Source: Photorhabdus heterorhabditis (lineage in GTDB: Bacteria > Pseudomonadota > Gammaproteobacteria > Enterobacterales > Enterobacteriaceae). From it: DNA of 64,000 nucleotides. The stretch lies in contig NZ_RCWA01000016.1 of the NCBI RefSeq assembly GCF_018448905.1, positions 1 through 64,000 on the forward strand. Direction: 5' to 3'. Made by a program: the position numbers and the translations under genes. Under the pieces are notes generated by a model. That model searched no databases, was not told the origin of the DNA, and was given only the letters and a program-made list of their open reading frames with translations. Shown here in pieces: positions 48,427 to 57,872 of this stretch (within the stretch, counting starts at the first letter, position 1; each line of letters starts with the position of its first letter).

Positions 48427-49812
48427 ATGCTAAAAATTTTCAATACCCTCAGTCGTCAAAAAGAAGAATTTAAGCCAATTCATCCAGGGATAGTAGGGAT
48501 GTACGTGTGTGGTATCACGATTTATGACCTATGCCATATTGGTCACGGCAGAACATTTGTTTCCTTTGATGTGGTTGCTCGTTACCTGCGTTACCTGGGA
48601 TATGACTTGACATATGTGCGGAATGTGACCGATGTTGATGATAAGATCATCAAACGTGCAGCCGAAAATCATGAAAGTTGTGATGAACTGACTAGCCGTA
48701 TGTTGGCTGAAATGTATAAAGATTTTGATGCGCTAAACATTTTACGCCCTGATCTGGAACCACGTGCGACTCGTCATATACCGGAAATTATTGAACTGAC
48801 CGAATCGTTGATAAAACGTGGTCATGCTTATGTCGCAGATAATGGTGATGTCATGTTCTCTGTCGAAAGTGATTTGGATTACGGAGCGCTTTCCCGCCAG
48901 GATCTTAGTCAGTTACAGGCAGGAGCACGAGTAGAAGTGGCTGATGTTAAGCGTAACCCAATGGATTTCGTATTGTGGAAAATGTCTAAGCCAGGTGAGC
49001 CAAGCTGGGAATCGCCGTGGGGAAAAGGGCGTCCGGGGTGGCACATTGAATGCTCTGCAATGAACAATAAACAGTTGGGTAATCATTTTGATATTCATGG
49101 TGGTGGCGCGGATCTGATGTTTCCACATCATGAAAATGAAATTGCTCAGTCTACCTGTGCTCATGATGGCCCGTATGTGAATTATTGGATGCATTCGGGA
49201 ATGGTGATGGTGGATAAAGAGAAGATGTCCAAATCGCTGAACAACTTCTTTACTATCCGTGATGTACTGAAATATTACGATGCAGAAACGGTACGTTATT
49301 TCCTGTTGTCAGGCCATTATCGCAGTCAACTTAACTACACGGAAGAGAATCTGAAACAGGCACGCACCGCGCTTGAACGTCTTTATACTTCTCTGCGTGG
49401 TACGGATGCTTCTGTCTCGCCAGCAGGCGGTGAAATGTTTGAAGCGCGTTTCATTGAAGCAATGAATGATGATTTCAATACCCCGGAGGCTTATTCAGTA
49501 CTGTTTGATATGGCACGTGAAATCAACTGCCTGAAATCAGACGATTTATCCGCCGCGAATGGTTTGGCGGCTACGTTGCGTAAACTGGCTGGAATTTTAG
49601 GTCTATTGGAACAAGAGCCGGAGCAATTCCTGCATAGTAGTGTTCAGGTTGATGATGAAGACATTGCTAAAATTGAAGCATTAATTAAGCAACGTAATGA
49701 TGCCCGTAAAAACAAAGATTGGGCGCTAGCAGATTCTGCTCGTGATCAGTTAAATGAGATGGGTATTGAACTGGAAGATGGTCCGCAAGGGACGAGCTGG
49801 CGTCGTAAGTAA
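48427..49812 (+). CDS. cysS: CysS, cysteinyl-tRNA synthetase
   Basis: A 461-residue class I synthetase. HIGH motif CHIGHGRT near the start, KMSKS motif at [10 protein letters not shown], and the zinc ligands Cys28 plus CSAMNNKQ and HHENEIAQ segments. The start [11 protein letters not shown] gives exactly the E. coli length; the longer frame upstream has no family support. A strong terminator follows. Confidence 0.98.
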   Translation: MLKIFNTLSRQKEEFKPIHPGIVGMYVCGITIYDLCHIGHGRTFVSFDVVARYLRYLGYDLTYVRNVTDVDDKIIKRAAENHESCDELTSRMLAEMYKDFDALNILRPDLEPRATRHIPEIIELTESLIKRGHAYVADNGDVMFSVESDLDYGALSRQDLSQLQAGARVEVADVKRNPMDFVLWKMSKPGEPSWESPWGKGRPGWHIECSAMNNKQLGNHFDIHGGGADLMFPHHENEIAQSTCAHDGPYVNYWMHSGMVMVDKEKMSKSLNNFFTIRDVLKYYDAETVRYFLLSGHYRSQLNYTEENLKQARTALERLYTSLRGTDASVSPAGGEMFEARFIEAMNDDFNTPEAYSVLFDMAREINCLKSDDLSAANGLAATLRKLAGILGLLEQEPEQFLHSSVQVDDEDIAKIEALIKQRNDARKNKDWALADSARDQLNEMGIELEDGPQGTSWRRK

Positions 49813-49842
49813 GCTCAATAGAGTGCAACTGCCTTGATAATT

Positions 49843-49870
49843 AAGGCTCCCTTTTTGGGGGAGCCTATTT
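49843..49870. terminator. terminator shared by convergent cysS and ybcJ
   Basis: AAGGCTCCC pairs with GGGAGCCT around a T-rich loop, then ATTTT on the plus strand. It lies 31 bases past cysS and just before the ybcJ stop. Confidence 0.85.
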
Positions 49871-49873
49871 TAA

Positions 49874-50092
49874 CTATTCTTTGATGCAAACAGAATCACC
49901 ATTGAAGGTGACAACCTGTCCGGCTGTAATTTTACAGCGCTTGCGTATCTCTGTTTGACCATTGACTTCAATCAGACCTTCGGCAATCACTGCCTTGGCG
50001 GTAGCGCCGCTTTCACTCCATCCTTGAAACTTCAACAGATCGCACAGTTCCACATGGGGATGACCTTCCAAATAAAAAATTTCCATTAACAA
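49874..50092 (-). CDS. ybcJ: YbcJ, S4-domain RNA-binding protein
   Basis: A 72-residue single S4 domain: LCDLLKFQGWSESGATAKAV then EGLIEVNGQTEIRKRCK, the classic alpha-L RNA-binding surface. It probably binds structured RNA; its function is not established. It follows folD by 3 bases on the same strand, as in E. coli. Confidence 0.93.
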   Translation of the reverse strand: MLMEIFYLEGHPHVELCDLLKFQGWSESGATAKAVIAEGLIEVNGQTEIRKRCKITAGQVVTFNGDSVCIKE

Positions 50093-50095
50093 CCT

Positions 50096-50962
50096 TCAGT
50101 TTTTTTCCACATCGTGATATTCCTCGCAAGCTTGCAAAGTATTCTGAATAAGCGTAGCTACTGTCATTGGACCGACACCACCTGGAACAGGAGAGATCCA
50201 ACTTGCTCGTTCTGATGCGGTTTCAAAATCAACATCACCGATGACTTTACCGTCTTCCAGACGATTAATACCGACATCAATAACAATGGCGCCGGGTTTA
50301 ATCCACTCACCAGGGATAAAGTTTGGCTTACCGACCGCCACAATTAGCAGATCTGCATGTTCCACATGGTGGCGTAAATCTTTGGTAAAACGATGAGTAA
50401 CCGTAGTGGTACAGCCAGCCAGTAACAATTCCAGACTCATTGGACGACCAACAATATTTGAGGCACCGATAATGACGGCATTCAGGCCATAAGTATTGAT
50501 TCCACAACGCTCAAGCAAAGTTGCAATGCCGCGTGGAGTACAGGGGCGTAGCTTTGGTGCGCGTTGACACAGGCGGCCAATATTATAAGGATGGAAGCCA
50601 TCAACATCTTTATCAGGTTGGATACGTTCCAGAACTTTGACGTTATCAATTCCGGCTGGTAAAGGAAGTTGAACCAGAATCCCATCAATATCTGAATCCT
50701 TATTAAGCTGATCGATAAGGTTCAACAATTCTGCTTCGCTGGTGGTATCTGGCAGGTCATAGGAACGGGAAACGAACCCGACTTCTTCACAGGCACGACG
50801 TTTACTTGCGACATAAATCTGAGAGGCAGGGTTTTCTCCGACTAAAACAACGGCAAGACCGGGAGCACGTTTCCCCGCTGCGACACGTTGTTGAACACGT
50901 TCGGCTACTTCACTTCTAATTGTCTGCGCAATCGTTTTCCCGTCAATAATTTTTGCTGGCAT
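50096..50962 (-). CDS. folD: FolD, methylenetetrahydrofolate dehydrogenase/cyclohydrolase
   Basis: A 288-residue bifunctional enzyme of one-carbon metabolism. Catalytic [16 protein letters not shown] (Tyr, Lys), [10 protein letters not shown], the NADP loop [11 protein letters not shown] and [10 protein letters not shown] are present. The start at MPAKIIDG matches the family; a Met 9 codons upstream is less likely. Confidence 0.96.
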   Translation of the reverse strand: MPAKIIDGKTIAQTIRSEVAERVQQRVAAGKRAPGLAVVLVGENPASQIYVASKRRACEEVGFVSRSYDLPDTTSEAELLNLIDQLNKDSDIDGILVQLPLPAGIDNVKVLERIQPDKDVDGFHPYNIGRLCQRAPKLRPCTPRGIATLLERCGINTYGLNAVIIGASNIVGRPMSLELLLAGCTTTVTHRFTKDLRHHVEHADLLIVAVGKPNFIPGEWIKPGAIVIDVGINRLEDGKVIGDVDFETASERASWISPVPGGVGPMTVATLIQNTLQACEEYHDVEKN

Positions 50963-51084
50963 GTACTCATAAATCCATAAATCAAACATTGGGATATCGT
51001 CTATTTTGTCAGAACATGAACGTGCTGTCAGTTTTATTGATAATCAGAAAATAGCCAGATGAAGATTTATAAGAAGAAAAGCCA

Positions 51085-51112
51085 TTGACTCAAGGGCTTG
51101 TCCCCGTATAAT
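51085..51112 (+). promoter_or_regulatory. argU promoter
   Basis: TTGACT and a perfect TATAAT are spaced 16 bases apart, followed by a C-rich discriminator (CTCACCCCGC) typical of stable-RNA promoters. It ends 46 bases before the tRNA. Confidence 0.85.
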
Positions 51113-51158
51113 CTCACCCCGCATCGAAGCATTACTGATGCAGCTCATCTCCCAAGAT

Positions 51159-51235
51159 GCGCCCTTAGCTCAGCTGGATAGAGCAACGGCCTTCTAAGCC
51201 GTAGGTCACAGGTTCGAATCCTGTAGGGCGCGCCA
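51159..51235 (+). tRNA. argU: tRNA-Arg (anticodon UCU)
   Basis: A 77-base cloverleaf: acceptor GCGCCCT pairs with AGGGCGC, D-loop AGCTCAGCTGGATAGAGC, anticodon loop CTTCTAA with TCT at 51193-51195, T-arm with GGTTCGAATCC and encoded CCA. Same isoacceptor and neighbour (folD) as E. coli argU, the site where prophage DLP12 is inserted. Confidence 0.98.
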
Positions 51236-51240
51236 TTTAG
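51196..51240 (+). other. probable prophage attachment core at the 3' end of argU
   Basis: The prophage integrase gene ends 22 bases past the intact tRNA. By the usual rule the phage carried a copy of the 3' part of argU and the core lies inside it. Only this end is visible, so the core boundaries are inferred; the partner copy should lie beyond the window. Confidence 0.55.
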
Positions 51241-51256
51241 AATCAATAACTTACCA

Positions 51257-52414
51257 CTATTTTGCGATTTTTAGTTTTGCGGACTGGGACGTATATGGGA
51301 CGCATGCGCCAAGAACTGCATCAATTTGACGCGCATGCTCTGTTAAATGACTAGGCGCTAAATGTGCATAGCGCCTTACCATTTCTATACTCTCCCATCC
51401 GCCCATCTCTTGCAGAATTGACAATGGAACTCCTGATTGCACAAGCCAGCTAGCCCACGTGTGTCGCAAGTCGTGGAATCTGAAATTCTCTATACCCGCC
51501 CGTTTCAATGCTGAATTCCATGCCGTATTATCATCTACGCGCATCTTTCTAACAGCGGGGGTTTCCGTTCCGTTCTGTCTGATTGATGCTTTCGTGTGGA
51601 CAAAAACCCATCTGCTGTGATTTCCTATTTGATCACGTAATACATTACAAGATGTCTCATTCAGGGCCACCCCTATGGCCCTTGCTGACTTGCTTTGATC
51701 TGGGTGTATCCATGCGACTTTTCTTTGCATATCAATTTGCGACCACTCAAGATTAATGATATTTGACCGCCTTAAGCCTGTTGCTAATGCGAACTTGACA
51801 ATTGACTTAAGAGGTTCCGGGCATTCATCAATTAATCTTTGCGCCTCATTAGGTTCCAGCCATCTAACGCGCCTCTCTCTAATTGTTGGCACTTTAATTA
51901 CCGGCGCTTTCTCTAACAATTTCCAATCTCGCTCAGCAGCCCTTAGCAGAGATTTTATTAATGATAAATGCTTAGCTTTAGTTGCTGTTGATACCGGAAC
52001 TTCTTTATATGCAGGGATTTCCTTTCCTTTTTTCTCAGCTGCTTTTACACTGCTTTCCCACCGCTCTTTAGTCTTACGATTTTTCATCTTACTAATCGCT
52101 GCATAAATCCTAGTTTCGGTTATGTCCTTTAACTTAAAGCCTTCAAAATGTATCAGCCAAAACTCTAAGCGCCCCTTGTCATCATCCAGTGATTTTTTGT
52201 CTGCTTTCTCTTCAATCCAACGTAAACACGCTTCTTCAAAAGTGACATCAGGGAAGTCCCCCAGGCGATCTATTCGCCATAATTCGGCTTTTCGCTTGTC
52301 ATGCAACTCCTTAGCTTGCTTTTTGTCCGTTGTCCCAAGAGACTCCTTAATTCTTTTGCCGCTCGGCGTCGTGTAGTTCCCATACCATGTATTTCCTCTA
52401 CGGAAGATTGACAT
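51257..52414 (-). CDS. int: prophage integrase (tyrosine recombinase)
   Basis: A 385-residue phage integrase. The N-terminal arm-binding domain ([20 protein letters not shown]) is followed by the core-binding domain and a complete active site: Arg215 (TGLRRSNI), Lys242, His314 and Arg317 (HDLRHTW), Trp340 (GGWES) and Tyr349. AAGGAG precedes the ATG, so the start is firm. It faces argU and catalyses insertion and excision there. The upstream xis-like gene overlaps its first 145 bases. Confidence 0.95.
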   Translation of the reverse strand: MSIFRRGNTWYGNYTTPSGKRIKESLGTTDKKQAKELHDKRKAELWRIDRLGDFPDVTFEEACLRWIEEKADKKSLDDDKGRLEFWLIHFEGFKLKDITETRIYAAISKMKNRKTKERWESSVKAAEKKGKEIPAYKEVPVSTATKAKHLSLIKSLLRAAERDWKLLEKAPVIKVPTIRERRVRWLEPNEAQRLIDECPEPLKSIVKFALATGLRRSNIINLEWSQIDMQRKVAWIHPDQSKSARAIGVALNETSCNVLRDQIGNHSRWVFVHTKASIRQNGTETPAVRKMRVDDNTAWNSALKRAGIENFRFHDLRHTWASWLVQSGVPLSILQEMGGWESIEMVRRYAHLAPSHLTEHARQIDAVLGACVPYTSQSAKLKIAK

Positions 52415-52671
52415 TTTTTAGCTCCTTCTTCTGTCGCATCTACCGTGCTCACCAACACAGTTTGGATCGGATTGCTGATTGCTGCAATACATGCGGCACG
52501 TGTAAATAAATATGGTGAGTTTGGTTTAGTGGGGTTCTTCTTTGTGTACGCTATTTTACCAATTTTGCACCAAAGAGATAATGTATCTACATCAATTCCT
52601 ATAAATGCCGCTGCTTTTTTTCTTGATAATGATATTCCTTTCTCTCTATTACCACTTGTGATTAATTGCAT
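52270..52671 (-). CDS. putative excisionase/recombination directionality factor
   Basis: A 133-residue protein with an N-terminal MerR-like winged helix segment: [20 protein letters not shown] then [13 protein letters not shown]. The C-terminal third is basic. Position directly upstream of int and the DNA-binding look support an Xis role. The frame overlaps int by 145 bases in another register, longer than the lambda xis-int overlap; both genes have good ribosome binding sites (AAGGAATAAAT here). Confidence 0.65.
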   Translation of the reverse strand: MQLITSGNREKGISLSRKKAAAFIGIDVDTLSLWCKIGKIAYTKKNPTKPNSPYLFTRAACIAAISNPIQTVLVSTVDATEEGAKKCQSSVEEIHGMGTTRRRAAKELRSLLGQRTKSKLRSCMTSEKPNYGE

Positions 52672-52673
52672 AT

Positions 52674-52889
52674 TTATTCCTTTTGTAAATCCCGAACATA
52701 CTGAGAAAGCCAGGCTTTCGGCGTTGACTTTCTCATCTGATGCTCATTCATAATTAACTTGAACTTGTGTGTATATTTATCGAGTATTGCTGTGACTGCT
52801 TTATCGTCGTATCTGTTAAGAGCTGTCAGCTCGCTTAAGCATTCCCTTGCTATTTTGCGACGTCCGTTTTCGTATATTTGTTCTGACAT
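52674..52889 (-). CDS. small prophage protein, unknown
   Basis: A 71-residue basic helical protein (MSEQIYENGRRKIARECLSE). The start at 52889 overlaps the stop of the preceding gene as TGATG, indicating coupled translation; a longer frame inside that gene is less likely. No motif recognised. Confidence 0.65.
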   Translation of the reverse strand: MSEQIYENGRRKIARECLSELTALNRYDDKAVTAILDKYTHKFKLIMNEHQMRKSTPKAWLSQYVRDLQKE

Positions 52890-53134
52890 CAGACTTGAAC
52901 TAGTGTTTCTTTCCAATCAATGCATTCTAAATCGACGCAAGCGACAGGCATGCAAAAAATATCAAAATTACTTGCAAGCCATGCCCCATCGTCCAGTCTC
53001 GGCGCTTCGCGATATGCGTATATAAATCCATCTTCATCTGTTGCAAGACATTCAACAATTCTTAGAACTGTTAATTGAATGCCGAAGTAGTCAACAGTCT
53101 TTGTTTCTATCGGGAATGTGTTAATAAGCTTCAT
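52889..53134 (-). CDS. small prophage protein, unknown
   Basis: An 81-residue protein (MKLINTFPIETKTVDYFGIQ) with beta-rich character and Cys residues near the end (CMPVACVDLECIDW). AAAGGAA precedes the ATG. It overlaps the upstream methyltransferase gene by 14 bases and is coupled to the gene below. Confidence 0.65.
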   Translation of the reverse strand: MKLINTFPIETKTVDYFGIQLTVLRIVECLATDEDGFIYAYREAPRLDDGAWLASNFDIFCMPVACVDLECIDWKETLVQV

Positions 53135-53672
53135 GTGATTTTATTTCCTTTAATATGCCAGAACTAGTTGACATTAGTTCATCTTTATCAACTGTTGTGA
53201 ATATGCAGCGAGATTTGATAAATGGACGCCAAATTAAAAGCATCGACCCTTTTGTATTACTCTTACTTTTTATACCCAGTTCTGCTGGAATAAATTGAAT
53301 CCTGCCGCCTGTTATCAATCTAATTTCATCAACGCTTTCCATAGCTAATTTAAACCAGCCGACCGATGTATCGGCTGGAACTAACATAACAACAGTCTGT
53401 AATTGCTTCCTGCATTGTTCTGCTGCCTTTAATATCCACGGACCAATATCAGAGTAGGGCGGGTTACACCAAATTTCCCCGTAGCTTATCCATTCGCATT
53501 CAAGTGCATTATCTCGTTCCGTGAGATAATGAGCGCATAAAGCATTTTTATAATCGGCGGCGGCGTCGAGATAAAAACCAAATTCCAGGTCTAATGCTGT
53601 AAATATCTCGATCGGGGTTTGCCATTTATCACGAAGTTCTTTTGGCGTATTACTTCTTCCAAAGTCTGCCAT
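53121..53672 (-). CDS. phage-type DNA N6-adenine methyltransferase
   Basis: A 183-residue Dam-family enzyme of the phage type. WQTPIEIFTALDLEFGF opens the domain, DAAADYKNALC is the typical substrate segment and WCNPPYSDIGPW contains the catalytic NPPY. It probably methylates adenine in phage DNA, protecting against restriction. The start with GGAG at 53672 is preferred over a longer frame that runs into the upstream gene. Confidence 0.88.
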   Translation of the reverse strand: MADFGRSNTPKELRDKWQTPIEIFTALDLEFGFYLDAAADYKNALCAHYLTERDNALECEWISYGEIWCNPPYSDIGPWILKAAEQCRKQLQTVVMLVPADTSVGWFKLAMESVDEIRLITGGRIQFIPAELGIKSKSNTKGSMLLIWRPFIKSRCIFTTVDKDELMSTSSGILKEIKSHEAY

Positions 53673-53676
53673 AAAT

Positions 53677-53892
53677 TTAATCACTCCAATATGATAAACT
53701 TTCTTTCGCTGCGTCATGCGGATGAATATATTTCCAGTACCCGCGTTTCTTTGAATATGTTTCAATCTCACATGCAGCAATGTCTTTTGCTTTTGATAAA
53801 CTAGTTTCGCTCGATACGAGAGTATTTATCATGTATCGCTTGAACATTCGTTTCCAGATAAAGTAAAAGTGATAGCAGAGATAATCATTCAT
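53677..53892 (-). CDS. small prophage protein, unknown
   Basis: A 71-residue protein (MNDYLCYHFYFIWKRMFKRY) with an aromatic-rich basic start. The ATG overlaps the end of the preceding gene by 8 bases. No family recognised. Confidence 0.55.
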   Translation of the reverse strand: MNDYLCYHFYFIWKRMFKRYMINTLVSSETSLSKAKDIAACEIETYSKKRGYWKYIHPHDAAKESLSYWSD

Positions 53893-54517
53893 TATTTATC
53901 TCCGGTGCGGCCGGATAAATAATGGGTGCCCAAGCAATCACTTTCAATTCTTCATCAATGGGTTGATACCAGCCATTATAATCAGGATGATCATGAACAT
54001 GATGCCAGCCCACCATGTTCAGCCAAAGATAATAATCATTTTCTACTGCCCAAGAAGGGATTGCCCATTTTTCTTCCAATTTTTCTCTGAAATCAAAATC
54101 GTTAATATCTTCACATGTTGGAGTGGGTTTATTAATCCATGTGAGCATTATCACTTTTTTTAATAATGAATCAGATTCATTGTCTTTTATCTCTACATAA
54201 GCCCAGCACTTCATTTCTTCACCGACTTTAATATCTGGATGCTCTGTAAAATTCCAGTCAATATTAAGCATTGATTCAATCTTATCAATTACTTGCCCCG
54301 GAGAACCTGAATCATCTTCTGCTTTAATACCTACCGCATTAGCTATAGCACCTAACCCCAGGCATGATTCAACAAACATTCCTTTATAACTTTCACGTTC
54401 TTTACGAAGAGATTTCAATTTACCAGCAATCTCATTCAAAATTAAATAATCGTCACGACTTGCTATTCTTGCTAATTCGTGACATGCGGATATTAAAGTT
54501 TCTGTGTTTTTAGTCAT
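53885..54517 (-). CDS. prophage protein, unknown, with acidic C-terminal half
   Basis: A 210-residue protein. The first 60 residues form helices including LNEIAGKLKSLRKERESYKG (possible coiled coil), then a Trp-rich C-terminal part (WAIPSWAVENDYYLWLNMVG and HVHDHPDYNGWYQP). AAAGGTAA precedes the ATG. Resembles accessory early-region phage proteins, but no function can be given. Confidence 0.65.
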   Translation of the reverse strand: MTKNTETLISACHELARIASRDDYLILNEIAGKLKSLRKERESYKGMFVESCLGLGAIANAVGIKAEDDSGSPGQVIDKIESMLNIDWNFTEHPDIKVGEEMKCWAYVEIKDNESDSLLKKVIMLTWINKPTPTCEDINDFDFREKLEEKWAIPSWAVENDYYLWLNMVGWHHVHDHPDYNGWYQPIDEELKVIAWAPIIYPAAPEINNE

Positions 54518-54536
54518 GATAATTACCTTTAATTTA

Positions 54537-55001
54537 CTATTTTTTATAAAATACTATCCAGTGTGTATTTGCTTGCTTGCCCGATAAGTGACCGAAAACA
54601 GGCTTTACATCAGTCAGCGCTAAAATTTCAGATGTTTTTATCTGAGTTTCATTCCATTTAAAAATAAGAGATCCATTTATTTTCAGGACTCGAAATGCTT
54701 CTCTGAATCCATGAGTCAAATCATCTCTCCAAGTTTTATTTAGTGCACCGTATTTTTTACGCTGCCAGCCATTTTCACCGGCTCGGCAAAGATGCGGCGG
54801 GTCAAAAACAACGAGATTGAATGAATTACTAGCAAATGGCAGAGCACGAAAATCACAAACAATATCTGGCTCAATATTCAGCTCCCGGCCATCACATAAA
54901 ATGTGACTTTCTCGCCGGATGTCACAGAATAAAACATCGGGATTAGATTTATCGAAATAGAACATTCTACTGCCGCAACACATGTCTAATATATGTTTCA
55001 T
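54537..55001 (-). CDS. putative phage SAM-dependent methyltransferase
   Basis: A 154-residue class I methyltransferase-like protein. HILDMCCGSRMFYFDKSNPD matches the SAM-binding motif I, CDFRALPFASNSFNLVVFDP followed by PH gives the catalytic DPPH, and ALNKTWRDDL with later FKWNETQIK fits the family. The target could be DNA or a small molecule. The ATG lies just past the TGA of the upstream gene. Confidence 0.75.
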   Translation of the reverse strand: MKHILDMCCGSRMFYFDKSNPDVLFCDIRRESHILCDGRELNIEPDIVCDFRALPFASNSFNLVVFDPPHLCRAGENGWQRKKYGALNKTWRDDLTHGFREAFRVLKINGSLIFKWNETQIKTSEILALTDVKPVFGHLSGKQANTHWIVFYKK

Positions 55002-55006
55002 GATAA

Positions 55007-55441
55007 TCACATCTTTTTAACAATCATATTTTCGCAAATTTCTTTAGCTCGATGACAAGTGTCAATATCGAACCAACCAAAGTGACATTCGCATTTGTTA
55101 ATTCCTAGCTTTCCCGCTAGCCAGCGATACGCATCCGTGCGATCTAAATTCCATTTTTCCCGCATTTCTTCAAACTCTCGTTTGCCGTTCATTCGTGCTA
55201 AACGAGTTGCTTTATTTGCCAATGTACCGAGCGGAATACCTGTAAACGGGTGCATGCCAACGTATGCCCCGCACGATGTGCATATATATAGCCAGGGCCA
55301 CTTACTATGAATTTTGCGGAATATCTTTTCATGATGAGCTATTGTCACTTGCCCATTACAGTAGTGACAATTAACTGGAATTGGGAGCGGGTCTTTAACC
55401 CGCTGAATTGCGCGTTTGTTAGGATTCCAGGGGGTGTTCAT
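55007..55441 (-). CDS. phage zinc-finger protein (DUF3268-like)
   Basis: A 144-residue protein with two Cys pairs, NCHYCNGQV and YICTSCGAYVG, then HPFTGIPLGTLANKATR. This is the layout of the zinc-finger domain often seen in phage early regions. The C-terminal part holds more Cys and His (KCECHFGWFDIDTCH). GGAG precedes the ATG. Probably binds nucleic acid. Confidence 0.75.
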   Translation of the reverse strand: MNTPWNPNKRAIQRVKDPLPIPVNCHYCNGQVTIAHHEKIFRKIHSKWPWLYICTSCGAYVGMHPFTGIPLGTLANKATRLARMNGKREFEEMREKWNLDRTDAYRWLAGKLGINKCECHFGWFDIDTCHRAKEICENMIVKKM

Positions 55442-55742
55442 GTAGTCTCCTTAATGCCTCTTTCACGGCATTTAAACGAGAGTCCATCCGTTTGTATTTT
55501 TGACTACGCATTTTTAGCGTGCCATCAAGATAGTTGATGATATATTCGTTATCAGCTTTGAGAATAAAATCAGATAATGAACATGACATTGCGGGCCAAA
55601 ATGAAGTCCACGACTCACTGTATTCAGAGATAGTTATTCTCCCCCGGCCATCTCCATAATCCTCTAAATAAACATGAATAGGGTCATGTCGTGTAACGTC
55701 TGTAATTAACAATTTCACGACATTTGATTTTTCAATTTTCAC
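55419..55742 (-). CDS. prophage protein, unknown, conserved-looking
   Basis: A 107-residue protein starting at GTG with AAGGAG upstream. The middle is a compact beta region (DYGDGRGRITISEYSESWTS, then FWPAMSCSLSDF). It overlaps the following zinc-finger gene by 23 bases. Similar short proteins occur in enterobacterial prophages; function unknown. Confidence 0.65.
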   Translation of the reverse strand: MKIEKSNVVKLLITDVTRHDPIHVYLEDYGDGRGRITISEYSESWTSFWPAMSCSLSDFILKADNEYIINYLDGTLKMRSQKYKRMDSRLNAVKEALRRLHEHPLES

Positions 55743-55762
55743 AATAGTTTTCTCCTTTGTAA

Positions 55763-55945
55763 CTAATTAATATAACGATTGCCAATATATTCATTGTCCA
55801 TTGAGTTTAATAATTTAGTTCTTAATTCAGTGAGGAGCTGCCTTTCTTCGTGCGTACTACATGAAGTAAATGCGGTTGAATATTCAACATGATGCTTATT
55901 TAAGTCTTCATTAAACGAGATAAAAATTTCTAACTTCACAGCCAT
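55763..55945 (-). CDS. small prophage protein, unknown
   Basis: A 60-residue protein (MAVKLEIFISFNEDLNKHHV) with GAGGTGATTT before the ATG. No motif recognised. Confidence 0.55.
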   Translation of the reverse strand: MAVKLEIFISFNEDLNKHHVEYSTAFTSCSTHEERQLLTELRTKLLNSMDNEYIGNRYIN

Positions 55946-56017
55946 AAATCACCTCATTAAATTAATTAATTTTCACATCTTTCAGGATTTCCAAGAATAA
56001 ATGCACGATGGGTGAAA

Positions 56018-56566
56018 TTATCTCGTCAGAGCCTGGTAAATAGCTGAAACATATTTTGCCTGGTGGATTGCATCGTCTAGCGCATTGTGTCGTATTCCGT
56101 CGAATGGCATGTCACGCTTAGGGTCAAAGCCAATCGCTTTACCCATTTCAACAATGGTTCTTACGTCTCTGTCATTCCACCACACCCAAGGAATTGTTAA
56201 GCCGCATAGCCCGTATGAGTTACGAAGAATGACGCAATCGAAAGATGCGCCATTTCCCCATACTTGCAGATATTTGCTATTCACATTTGTATTGATGAAC
56301 TGACGGAATTCAAGTAGTGCTTCATTAAGCGGCTTTGTCGCTTCAGATACAGACGCTCTTGCTTGTTCACTTTGCTGCATCCACCACATAATCGTGCTCG
56401 CGTCTGGGGCCGCACCGCGCTGCATCGATGATTCCAGGGAGATATTAATTGAAGTACTGGCACCCAAATCGCCGGTTGAAGGTTCGAAGAAAACAGCGCC
56501 GATTGAGATAATCGGCGAATTTGGTGTATTACCCATAGTTTCTAAGTCAATCATTAAATTGTTCAT
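56018..56566 (-). CDS. 3'-5' exonuclease, ExoVIII/RNase T-like (DEDDh)
   Basis: A 182-residue DnaQ-fold exonuclease. MIDLETMGNTPNSPIISIGA gives the first acidic pair, WGNGASFDCVILRNSY the second Asp, and RHNALDDAIHQAKYV the His-Asp of the DEDDh class. Such proteins are frequent in lambdoid recombination or replication modules. AGGAAA lies upstream. Confidence 0.88.
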   Translation of the reverse strand: MNNLMIDLETMGNTPNSPIISIGAVFFEPSTGDLGASTSINISLESSMQRGAAPDASTIMWWMQQSEQARASVSEATKPLNEALLEFRQFINTNVNSKYLQVWGNGASFDCVILRNSYGLCGLTIPWVWWNDRDVRTIVEMGKAIGFDPKRDMPFDGIRHNALDDAIHQAKYVSAIYQALTR

Positions 56567-56586
56567 TAACTTAATTTCCTGTTTTT

Positions 56587-57189
56587 TTAAAATGGAGAGA
56601 AATTATCGTCGTATTGATTTGACTGCATGTTGCTATCATAATAATTATCATAGCTATTATTATGTGATTTCTTTCTTTCGTCTCTGTCTTTTAAGTTTGA
56701 GACAATGTTATTTACAGTTTCAGCAACTTTACCCTCTTTTAATTCTTGCAAAGTTTGTCCTGTTTTTGCAATAAATGGAATTCTAATATCAAAACCAAAT
56801 GTGTCATTGCCGTCTGATTTCTTTGTTCGTAATGTTTTTTGTAGCACCAGGCCAACTTTTTTTCCCGCAATCTCCGGCGCTATAAAAGTCTCATCTTTCT
56901 TGATATAACTTAGTTGCTTTATTCCGGCACAACCGATGATTGCATTAATCATATTAATGCCGTATTGATTGTCAGTGCCATCATTCTTTTTATAGCAAAC
57001 GCTCAAATAATTAACTTTTCTTCCGTCATTTGATTCACCAGCCAATTCAATAAAACAAGCCCCTCCCTTTCCTGTTGTAAATTTAGCTTCGCTTATCGTG
57101 ATAATATAAGCTCCACTTTCTGTGATGAATCCGCTTTGACCCGCCGACAGTGCTAATTCTTCGTTATAAACAAACATAACATTATTCAT
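56587..57189 (-). CDS. putative phage single-stranded DNA-binding protein
   Basis: A 200-residue protein with a beta-rich N-terminal domain (GAYIITISEAKFTTGKGGAC, FIELAGESNDGRKVNYLSV) like phage DUF669-type proteins and OB-fold SSBs. A disordered tail rich in Asn, Tyr and Ser ends DDNFSPF, closely resembling the acidic DDDIPF tip by which SSBs recruit partners. Adjacent to a RecA-like ATPase and an exonuclease, which fits a recombination module. Confidence 0.7.
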   Translation of the reverse strand: MNNVMFVYNEELALSAGQSGFITESGAYIITISEAKFTTGKGGACFIELAGESNDGRKVNYLSVCYKKNDGTDNQYGINMINAIIGCAGIKQLSYIKKDETFIAPEIAGKKVGLVLQKTLRTKKSDGNDTFGFDIRIPFIAKTGQTLQELKEGKVAETVNNIVSNLKDRDERKKSHNNSYDNYYDSNMQSNQYDDNFSPF

Positions 57190-57200
57190 TTCATTTAACC

Positions 57201-57857
57201 TTATTTATTGATTTCGTAATAATGACAAATTGTTTCATCGATAACAGCTAAATCATTTTCTATTTCATGTTTATCAAACATGCCCATTGGGGATTTAACT
57301 GTATCGTAGCCGTTGTTTCTTGTTGAGAAAAGATAATTGTCATCCTTGACAATTGTTCTTAATACTATTGTAAACATTCCTTCAATAGTTATTTTTTCAT
57401 CCAGCATTTTTCCTATTGTCTTTATTTTAACTTTCCCTGTTTGAGTTTCTTCTGTATGAGACAGAAAATAAATTCGTAAATCGTCCGGCGTTCCATTTAT
57501 TGCCTTGTCAATGATATTCCACGCATGACTACCGATTTCCGTAAATTTATCGAATGACTTTTCATCAGAGCGACGCATAAATTCATTTGCCATCACATAT
57601 TGAAAGTCATCGATGATAACGATTTTCTTTCCGTATGAGTGAGCTTTTATTATCGCCCCTTCGATATGACTATATTTATCTGAAATAAAAACGGAGGTTT
57701 CTGGTTTTTCTCTGTCCCACAATTTCCATAATGTGGATTTAAATGGTAGCGGTTTCCTTACCGTCTGGACCAGTAAACAATCTGCCGGATTTAAATTTCT
57801 GAGACTCGTTGACTTCCCTGTCCCCGATTCCCCTAAAATTAATGTTGCTGTTCCCAT
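57201..57857 (-). CDS. phage RecA-like ATPase (Sak4-type)
   Basis: A 218-residue ATPase with Walker A LGESGTGKSTSLRNL at the N-terminus and Walker B KIVIIDDFQYV. A conserved LSHTEETQTGKVKIKTIG segment and STRNNGYDTVKSPMGMF complete the phage RecA/Sak4 look. These act with an SSB in single-strand annealing or strand exchange. GGAG precedes the ATG. Confidence 0.82.
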   Translation of the reverse strand: MGTATLILGESGTGKSTSLRNLNPADCLLVQTVRKPLPFKSTLWKLWDREKPETSVFISDKYSHIEGAIIKAHSYGKKIVIIDDFQYVMANEFMRRSDEKSFDKFTEIGSHAWNIIDKAINGTPDDLRIYFLSHTEETQTGKVKIKTIGKMLDEKITIEGMFTIVLRTIVKDDNYLFSTRNNGYDTVKSPMGMFDKHEIENDLAVIDETICHYYEINK

Positions 57858-57872
57858 TATTATCAACTCCAA

